Of a stretch of 10,817 bases of DNA, positions 5,859 through 10,817 are shown piece after piece. A model generated the notes under the pieces. That model searched no databases. It was not told the DNA's origin and worked only from the letters and a program-made list of their open reading frames with translations. A program made the position numbers and the translations under genes. The DNA is from FEN-680 sp036781505. GTDB taxonomy: Bacteria > Actinomycetota > Geothermincolia > Fen-727 > Anoxymicrobiaceae. Each line of letters begins with the position of its first letter. Positions within the stretch are counted from its first letter, which is position 1. Where the stretch lies: positions 1 to 10,817 of the forward strand of contig DAIQAV010000073.1 in assembly GCA_036781505.1 (NCBI GenBank). The letters run 5' to 3'.

Positions 5859-6085
5859 CGCTGCGGCGGGCTTGGTTAAGCTCGCTCGCCTGCCGCGACG
5901 GCCCGCCTCGATGGTTGTCCATTCTCATGGAGTGCAGGGCCCAGCTATGAGATAAATCGAAGTAGGAAATAGCCCGTAAACATCGAGTCTGAAGCAAACC
6001 TAGGTATGTCTGGCGAACAAGTACGGCGGCCGGGGGGTTCCGCGTCCGGCGGTCTCACCGGGCGGCGTCAGGTTGGGAAGTCGGA
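5859..6085 (+). other. Gene-free, possibly structured leader before the HdrC gene
   Basis: There is no credible coding frame here. GCGGCGGGC (5863-5871) can pair with GCCTGCCGC (5888-5896), or its inner GGCGGGC (5865-5871) with GCCCGCC (5901-5907), so two GC-rich stems compete for the same strand. CTCAT/ATGAG (5924-5928 with 5947-5951) forms a further small stem. CCGTA (5974-5978) can pair with TACGG (6022-6026) around an A-rich, unpaired-looking stretch. This pattern suits a regulatory leader, but I cannot assign a known riboswitch. Ribosome binding to the downstream gene probably uses GGGAAG at 6075-6080. Confidence 0.35.
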
Positions 6086-6682
6086 ATGATGGCAGACGAC
6101 AGCGTGGTCCTCGAGATCAATGACTTCGCCAAGGAACTGGCGGCCGCATCCAACATCGACCTCGAGCTCTCGTGCTGCTTCGGGTGCGCCCGCTGCAGCT
6201 CGGTGTGCAAGGCCGCCATCTTCTCCGGCGCGGCCGACGGGATCACCCCACGATCGTTCCTCTACAAGGCGGTCGTCGGCGGCCCCGCGGCGCTGCTGCA
6301 GTCAGAGTTCATCTGGTACTGCTCGGGATGTCGAAGGTGCGACGAGGCCTGCCCCCAGGACGTGAAGGTCTCCGAGGCGGTGACCCTGATCAGGCGCCTG
6401 GCGGTGGACTCCGGCATCGTCAACCCCTACGCGGCCCGGGTGAACGAGCGTGTCTGCATGCACTGCGGGGCCTGCGCCAGCGTGTGCCCCAACGATGCCA
6501 TCACCATCATCGAGGCCGGCCCGCACGGCCTGGTCGCCCGGGTCGACCCGGCGGAGTGCCGGGGCTGCGGCGCTTGCTCGTCGGTTTGCTCGAACGCGGC
6601 GATACAGCAGGGAGCCTTCCACGACATCGAGGTGCTCACCCTGTTCGCCAGGGGCGCGCGGTCCGGGGAGGGCAGGCGATGA
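6086..6682 (+). CDS. HdrC-like protein fused to HdrA-type ferredoxin tail
   Basis: This 198-residue iron-sulfur protein has two parts. Residues 25-110 are HdrC-like: C-x2-C-x2-C-x3-C at Cys31/34/37/41 and again at Cys79/82/85/89 followed by Pro, separated by the helical segment typical of HdrC. Residues 120-187 are a two-cluster ferredoxin: Cys124/127/130/134 and Cys158/161/164/168. They end in an A-I-Q-Q-G-A-F-H-D-I-E-V-L sequence like the extreme C-terminus of HdrA. Four [4Fe-4S] clusters are expected. In heterodisulfide reductases HdrC relays electrons between HdrA and HdrB; here it probably relays electrons to or from the formate dehydrogenase encoded downstream. No flavin-binding HdrA core is present. 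The start may be either of two adjacent ATGs (6086 or 6089) after GGGAAG. It is the first gene of the operon, and its stop overlaps the next start (ATGA). Confidence 0.87.
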   Translation: MMADDSVVLEINDFAKELAAASNIDLELSCCFGCARCSSVCKAAIFSGAADGITPRSFLYKAVVGGPAALLQSEFIWYCSGCRRCDEACPQDVKVSEAVTLIRRLAVDSGIVNPYAARVNERVCMHCGACASVCPNDAITIIEAGPHGLVARVDPAECRGCGACSSVCSNAAIQQGAFHDIEVLTLFARGARSGEGRR

Positions 6683-7131
6683 TCACCGACGAGAAGCTCC
6701 CCGGGGAGAGCGCGCCGGAGGCGGACGAGTTCATCCCTTCGCTGGCGGTTTTCCACTGCCGCTGGTGCCAGCCGGATTCGGAGCACGTGCGAGGCATGCT
6801 GCCCGAGAAGGTCTCCGACCGTTCGATCGTCGGGCGCCTGAACTGCAGCGCCAGGATGGAGGCTGAGTTCGGAATCAAGGCGTTCGGCGAGGGCTACGAC
6901 GGTGTGATCGTCATCGGCTGCGAGATGGGGGAGTGCCACTACCGGGTGGGCAACGTCCAGGCCGAGAGAAGGCTCAGGTTGCTCAAGGAGATACTCGCGC
7001 TCGCGGGCATCTACCCAGAGAGGCTGGGAGTCTTCTGGGCCAGCCCGTTCGACGAGGACTCGACCAGGCAGGCCATCGCCGAATACGTCGAGACGATAAG
7101 GAGCGTCGGCCCGTTCAAGGACCGTGATTGA
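6679..7131 (+). CDS. MvhD/FlpD-type hydrogenase iron-sulfur subunit
   Basis: This 150-residue protein belongs to the MvhD/FlpD family of small iron-sulfur subunits. These carry a [2Fe-2S] cluster and pass electrons from a hydrogenase or formate dehydrogenase to HdrA. Visible family motifs are F-H-C-R-W-C (Cys27, Cys30), L-N-C-S-A-R (Cys56) and G-C-E-M-G-E-C-H-Y-R-V-G-N (Cys81, Cys86), then E-R-L-G-V-F-W-A-S near residues 114-122. The frame is open far upstream, but the ATG at 6679 is chosen because it overlaps the HdrC-like stop and yields a normal family length with a short acidic N-terminus. In methanogens this subunit docks on HdrA, so a separate HdrA-like partner, or the HdrA-type tail on the preceding gene product, is implied. 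Confidence 0.92.
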   Translation: MITDEKLPGESAPEADEFIPSLAVFHCRWCQPDSEHVRGMLPEKVSDRSIVGRLNCSARMEAEFGIKAFGEGYDGVIVIGCEMGECHYRVGNVQAERRLRLLKEILALAGIYPERLGVFWASPFDEDSTRQAIAEYVETIRSVGPFKDRD

Positions 7132-7132
7132 T

Positions 7133-7963
7133 ATGGACGAGGAACAGGTCTCAAAGGAAGAACAGGCGAGGAAGATATCCCGCGAGCTCATCGCCGGAGG
7201 CAAGGTCGACGGGGTGCTCGCGCTGCTCGAGATCAGGGATCACGTGGTGCCGCACCTGTTCACCGAGGAGAAGGAGCTCGAGGGCCTGAGCGTGTCGGGC
7301 AGGTACCCCGTCGCGGGCGTGGCCGAGAGGCTGCTGCACCGCTGGGAGGACGGCAAGATCGCCGTCCTCGCCAGGGGCTGCGACGAGCGGCACCTCATAG
7401 AGCTCGGCAAGAAGAAGAGCGTCGACCTCGACCGCATCAGGATCATAGGTCTGGCCTGCACGATCGCGGAGGCCAAGGAGTGCCACTGCGTGCGGCCTTA
7501 CCCGACCGAGGTCGAGGTGGGCAGGAGCGTCGGCAACGTGAACTACCGCGACCACGAGGCGCTCTCCGAGCTCATCAACATGGATATCCACGAGCGCCGG
7601 GAGTTCTGGACCAAGATCCTCGACCGCTGCATCAAGTGCTACGGCTGCCGCAACGTCTGCCCGCTGTGCAACTGCGAGGACTGCAGGCTGGAGGAGACGC
7701 GCTGGATCCGGGTCGGTGAGATCCCTCCCGAGTACCCGTCGTTCCACCTGATACGCGCGTTCCACATGGCGGACAAGTGCGTCGGCTGCTTCGCGTGCCA
7801 GAAGGCCTGCCCCATGGGGATACCGCTGGCCAGGCTCCACCAGCTGATCAAGGAGGACCTCAAGTCCGAGTACGGCTTCGAGGCCGGGCGCGACGTCGAT
7901 GAGGTCTCGCCGCTGCTGGTCGACCCGCACGCGGCCGCCAAGGTGAAGGGAGGGCGCGGATGA
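7133..7963 (+). CDS. 4Fe-4S dicluster protein, FdhB-like electron carrier
   Basis: This 276-residue protein has an N-terminal region without Fe-S motifs that resembles part of the FrhB/FdhB-type fold (A-R-G-C-D-E-R near 80-86 and R-I-I-G-L-A-C-T near 103-110, with Cys83 and Cys109), plus Cys117/Cys119. Its C-terminal half holds two [4Fe-4S] motifs, Cys166/169/172/176 and Cys216/219/222/226, each ending in C-P. An extra cysteine cluster, C-P-L-C-N-C-E-D-C (Cys176/179/181/184), follows the first motif. It probably links the formate dehydrogenase catalytic subunit to the Hdr/MvhD proteins. Flavin or F420 binding is possible but not shown. A GTG at 7124 overlaps the previous gene, but the ATG at 7133 is better spaced from AAGGA (7117-7121). 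Its stop overlaps the fdhA start (ATGA). Confidence 0.85.
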   Translation: MDEEQVSKEEQARKISRELIAGGKVDGVLALLEIRDHVVPHLFTEEKELEGLSVSGRYPVAGVAERLLHRWEDGKIAVLARGCDERHLIELGKKKSVDLDRIRIIGLACTIAEAKECHCVRPYPTEVEVGRSVGNVNYRDHEALSELINMDIHERREFWTKILDRCIKCYGCRNVCPLCNCEDCRLEETRWIRVGEIPPEYPSFHLIRAFHMADKCVGCFACQKACPMGIPLARLHQLIKEDLKSEYGFEAGRDVDEVSPLLVDPHAAAKVKGGRG

Positions 7964-10017
7964 ACTACAAGACCATCCAGTCAACCTGCCCTTACTGCGG
8001 ATGCGGCTGCGGAATCTACCTGGAGATAGTGGACGGCCACCTGGTCGGGACCATGCCGGTGCTGAACCACCCGATCAGCGAGGGGTCGCTCTGCATCAAG
8101 GGGTGGGCCGCCCACGAGTTCGTGGAGAGCGAGGACAGGCTGAAACGGCCGCTGTGGATGAGAGGCGCCAACCTCGAGGCCACCGACTGGGACTCCGCGC
8201 TGTATGCGGTCGCCGACCGGCTAAACCAGATCAAGCTCGAGTACGGTCCCGACGCGATAGGCTTCCTCTCGTCGGCCAAGTGCACCAACGAAGAGAATTA
8301 CGTACTGATGAAGTTCGCGCGCGGTGTCGTGGGCACCAACAACATCGACCACTGCGCGAGGCTTTGCCACGCGCCCACCGTCACGGGTCTGGCCCAGGCC
8401 TTCGGCAGCGGCGCGATGACCAACTCGGTGCCGGAGCTCGAGGAGGCCACCTGCATCCTGGTCACCGGCTCCAACACCACCGAGAACCATCCGATGATAG
8501 CGTCCCGCATCATCAGGGCGCGCGAGAAGGGCGCGTTCGTGATGGTCATAGACCCCAGGCGCATTCATCTGGCCAACCACTCCGACATGTTCGTTCAGCC
8601 GAGGCTGGGCACCGACGTGGCCTGGATAAACGGCATGATGAACATGATCATCTCGGAGGGATTGCACGACGAGGAGTTCATCCGCGCCAGGACCGAGAAC
8701 TTCGAGGCGGTGCGCGAGACCGTGGCCGCCTACACGCCGGAGCGGGTCCAGGAGATCACCGGGATCGAGCCCGACCTGCTGCGCAGGGCCGCCAGGGCCT
8801 ACGCCACCTCGGAGCGCTCGTCCCTCATCTACACGATGGGCATCACCGAGCACACCACCGGCACCGACAACGTGCTGTCGCTTGCTAACCTGGCGATGCT
8901 GTGTGGACAGATAGGGCGGCGCGGGACCGGCATCAACCCGCTGCGCGGCCAGAACAACGTCCAGGGCGCCTGCGACATGGGGGCTCTTCCCGACGTCCTG
9001 ACCGGCTACCAGAAGGTCACCGACCCCGCCGCGATCGCCAAGTTCGAGTCCGCCTGGGGGATGGAGCTTCCCACCGAGCCCGGCCTGACGGTGGTGGAGA
9101 TGATAGACGCCGCCATGGACGGCGACCTCAAGGCGCTCTACGTCATGGGGGAGAACCCCATGCTCTCCGACCCCGACATAAACCACGTGAAAGAGGCTCT
9201 CTCCAACCTCGAGCTCCTGGTGGTCCAGGACATATTCATGAACCAGACCGCCGAGCTCGCCCACGTGGTGTTCCCGGCCCAGAGCTACGCCGAGAAAGCC
9301 GGGACCGTCACGTCGACCGACCGGCGCGTGCAGCGGGTGCGCAAGGCGATCGACGGTATCGGCGAGGCGCTGACGGACTGGGAGATAGTCTCGAGGCTGG
9401 CGAAGATCATGGGCGCCTCGGGCTTTGATTACGAGACCCCGATCGAGATATTCGAGGAGATCAGGACCCTGACCCCGTCGTACGCCGGGATAACCTACGT
9501 CCGGCTGGACTCGGAGGAGGTGCAGTGGCCGTGCCCTACCGAGGACGGGCCCGGCACCGAGTACATGCACAAGGACTCCTTCACCCGCGGCGCGGGCCAC
9601 TTCACCGCGGTGGAGTGGAAGCCGCCGGTCGAGGTGCCCGACGAGGACTACCCTTACTTCCTGACCACCGGACGGGTCCACTTCCACTACCACACCGGCA
9701 CCATGACCCGCAGGAGCCCGACCCTCAACAGGGAGATGGCGGCCGCCGCCGCGGATATAAACCCGGTGGACGCGGAGGCGCTCGGGATCAAGAGCAAGGA
9801 TATGATGAAGGTGTCGAGCCGGAGGGGTGAGGTGAAGATCAGGGCCAGGCTGACCACGTCCGTGCCGCCCGGGACCATCTTCATTCCCTTCAACTTCCGC
9901 GAGAGCGCGGCCAACGCTCTCACGATCTCGGCGAGGGACCCGGTATCGAAGATCCCGGAGTTCAAGGTCTGCGCGGTAAAGATAGAGAAGGCCGTGGGAA
10001 GGAGGGTCGGAGTATGA
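7960..10017 (+). CDS. fdhA: Formate dehydrogenase catalytic subunit, cysteine type
   Basis: This 685-residue molybdopterin (Mo or W) oxidoreductase should interconvert formate and CO2 at a bis-pterin centre. The N-terminus binds one [4Fe-4S] cluster (Cys10, 13, 17 and Cys45), with Lys47 in L-C-I-K-G as the likely electron-transfer lysine. The active-site motif is R-L-C-H-A-P: Cys136 is the metal ligand (codon TGC, not selenocysteine) and His137 is next to it. P-L-R-G-Q-N-N-V-Q-G supplies Arg329, matching Arg333 of E. coli FdhF. The C-terminal pterin-binding domain spans about residues 560-685 (T-T-G-R ... I-N-P-x-D-A ... V-S-S-R-R-G ... K-I-P-E-F-K). Length fits the ~680-residue FdhA of methanogens, without the N-terminal NuoG-like extension of NAD-linked enzymes. 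GGGAGGG (7948-7954) precedes the ATG by five bases. No export signal is seen, so it is probably cytoplasmic. Confidence 0.94.
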   Translation: MNYKTIQSTCPYCGCGCGIYLEIVDGHLVGTMPVLNHPISEGSLCIKGWAAHEFVESEDRLKRPLWMRGANLEATDWDSALYAVADRLNQIKLEYGPDAIGFLSSAKCTNEENYVLMKFARGVVGTNNIDHCARLCHAPTVTGLAQAFGSGAMTNSVPELEEATCILVTGSNTTENHPMIASRIIRAREKGAFVMVIDPRRIHLANHSDMFVQPRLGTDVAWINGMMNMIISEGLHDEEFIRARTENFEAVRETVAAYTPERVQEITGIEPDLLRRAARAYATSERSSLIYTMGITEHTTGTDNVLSLANLAMLCGQIGRRGTGINPLRGQNNVQGACDMGALPDVLTGYQKVTDPAAIAKFESAWGMELPTEPGLTVVEMIDAAMDGDLKALYVMGENPMLSDPDINHVKEALSNLELLVVQDIFMNQTAELAHVVFPAQSYAEKAGTVTSTDRRVQRVRKAIDGIGEALTDWEIVSRLAKIMGASGFDYETPIEIFEEIRTLTPSYAGITYVRLDSEEVQWPCPTEDGPGTEYMHKDSFTRGAGHFTAVEWKPPVEVPDEDYPYFLTTGRVHFHYHTGTMTRRSPTLNREMAAAAADINPVDAEALGIKSKDMMKVSSRRGEVKIRARLTTSVPPGTIFIPFNFRESAANALTISARDPVSKIPEFKVCAVKIEKAVGRRVGV

Positions 10018-10817
10018 GGAAGAGCGTGTCCAAGCACGCGGACGGACGCACCGTGACGATCCGCCAGACCCTCTGGGTCGACTCGATCGAGCTGACCTTC
10101 GACCTGGAGCCTTGCGTCGGTTGCGAGCTGTGCCGGCAGGTGTGCCCCAAGGAGGCCATCAGCCTCAAGAAGGAAGGGCCGCGGACGGTCCCCTACATCG
10201 ACCCCGAGCGCTGCTCGTTGTGCGGGCTCTGCGCCACGTTCTGCCCGGCGAAGGCCGTGAAGATGGTGGCGAAGAACTCACTTCACGAGACCGAACGCGA
10301 GATCACGCCCATACTCGACGTGGGAGGCGTGCCGCACTTCTCCAAGGGGATGACGATGGACTCCTCGCTGTGCCCGCCGGGCTGCGAGGAGTGTGTGCCG
10401 GCCTGCCCCCGCGAGGCGCTCGCATTGGGCGAGCAGGGAGTGGTCCTGGACCGGGCGAGGTGCCTGTCGTGCTCGCACTGCCGCGACGCCTGCCCGGTGC
10501 CCGGAGCCATCGAGGTCACGCCGCTGTTCGAGGGCACTATCGAGGTGGACACCGCCAACTGCCCGGTCGGGTGCGACCACTGCGTGGCGTCATGCCCGAC
10601 GAAGTGTTTCACGCCGCTGTCGGGGCGGGGGGTGGACGTGGACGCGCGGCACTGCATATGCTGCGGGGCGTGCCTGGTCGCCTGCTTCTACGGGGCGATC
10701 GACCTGACGCGCCTGCGGGTGCTGACCGACACGGACGGATACTCGGCGGTCTGGAGCAGGGCCATCGACAGGCAGCTCACCGAGAATCCACCCGCGGTCG
10801 TGACCGAGTACCGTTTC
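10014..10817 (+). CDS. FwdF-like polyferredoxin, cut by window end
   Basis: The visible 268 residues carry six [4Fe-4S] motifs: Cys34/37/40/44, Cys67/70/73/77, Cys120/124/127/131, Cys150/153/156/160, Cys183/187/190/194 and Cys214/217/220/224. The third and fifth use the unusual spacing C-P-x-G-C-x2-C-x3-C-P, and each is followed by a normal motif, so residues 120-160 and 183-224 look like a duplicated pair. The order of motifs, the L-F-E-G-T-I-E-V-D linker and the trailing W-x-R-A segment resemble FwdF/FmdF, the polyferredoxin of formylmethanofuran dehydrogenase. It probably stores or conducts electrons for the formate dehydrogenase just upstream. ATG overlaps the fdhA stop (ATGA). The frame is open to the last base; FwdF proteins are longer, so the C-terminus lies outside. 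Confidence 0.88.
   Translation, partial: MRKSVSKHADGRTVTIRQTLWVDSIELTFDLEPCVGCELCRQVCPKEAISLKKEGPRTVPYIDPERCSLCGLCATFCPAKAVKMVAKNSLHETEREITPILDVGGVPHFSKGMTMDSSLCPPGCEECVPACPREALALGEQGVVLDRARCLSCSHCRDACPVPGAIEVTPLFEGTIEVDTANCPVGCDHCVASCPTKCFTPLSGRGVDVDARHCICCGACLVACFYGAIDLTRLRVLTDTDGYSAVWSRAIDRQLTENPPAVVTEYRF

Noticed and set aside
5941..6030. Group II intron fragment or other named RNA
   Set aside because: The A-rich stretch superficially resembles intron or riboswitch linkers, but I could not identify domain V, an intron-encoded protein or a riboswitch core, so it is listed only as an unassigned leader.
6172..7131. Longer reading of the MvhD-like gene starting inside the HdrC-like gene
   Set aside because: The upstream part is an Arg/Gly-rich shadow. 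The ATG overlapping the HdrC-like stop gives the normal family length.
8365..8370. Possible selenocysteine codon at the FdhA active site
   Set aside because: The codon for the metal ligand Cys136 is TGC, not TGA, so no selenocysteine insertion element is needed.
8221..9693. Long (490-codon) minus-strand open frame opposite fdhA
   Set aside because: It is an antisense shadow of a clear FdhA gene in high-GC DNA. Its translation is His/Gly/Val/Arg-rich with no domain logic.

Overview
The window is high-GC, densely coded DNA from a prokaryote that is most likely an anaerobe. The right half encodes a heterodisulfide-reductase-like / formate dehydrogenase electron-transfer operon packed with [4Fe-4S] sites. 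The middle encodes a ferrous iron (Feo) uptake operon under a DtxR-type repressor with a DtxR-like operator. GTG and TTG starts, stop-start overlaps, a lipoprotein signal and bacterial Feo architecture point to a bacterium. The mix of HdrC, MvhD, a 685-residue FdhA and an FwdF-like polyferredoxin recalls methanogen and acetogen modules found in deep-branching anaerobes, for example uncultured Actinomycetota or Chloroflexota. The exact lineage cannot be fixed from the sequence.

Layout. Positions 26-565 (+) encode a cysteine-rich membrane protein of unknown function with an apparent internal duplication. Positions 615-713 hold one copy of a ~100-bp palindromic repeat. Positions 778-1848 (-) encode a DUF3089-type alpha/beta-hydrolase lipoprotein. 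Positions 1849-2417 carry no credible gene: they hold a 48-bp tandem repeat, a half copy of the palindromic element and a second full copy. Positions 2418-5726 (-) are a compact five-gene operon, in transcription order feoA, feoA (histidine-rich), feoB, feoC-like, dtxR-like, with touching or overlapping genes. It starts from a good promoter (TTGACA, 17-bp spacer, extended -10) with a perfect inverted repeat, TTAGGCAAGCCTAA, just after the expected transcription start. The repressor is the last gene of the operon, so the likely circuit is autoregulated iron repression.

Positions 5727-6085 separate the Feo operon from the divergent right-hand operon. This spacer seems to contain a long leader for the right-hand operon with alternative GC-rich hairpins that I cannot assign to a known RNA family.

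Positions 6086-10817 (+) are five genes, four of whose junctions overlap or nearly touch: an HdrC-like protein fused to a C-terminal two-cluster ferredoxin tail of HdrA type; an MvhD/FlpD-type small iron-sulfur protein; a dicluster ferredoxin protein of FdhB-like type; a cysteine-type molybdo/tungsto formate dehydrogenase catalytic subunit; and an FwdF-like polyferredoxin cut by the window end. The visible proteins carry about thirteen predicted [4Fe-4S] sites, plus an MvhD [2Fe-2S] site. Together they look like a wire from a formate active site to heterodisulfide-reductase-type partners. No flavin-containing HdrA core and no HdrB is present in the window. The iron demand of this operon makes the neighbouring iron-uptake operon a sensible companion.

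The least explained items are the formate/Hdr-like gene set with its fused HdrC, the structured spacer before it, the repeated palindromic element found downstream of two minus-strand genes, and the duplicated cysteine-rich membrane protein at the left edge.
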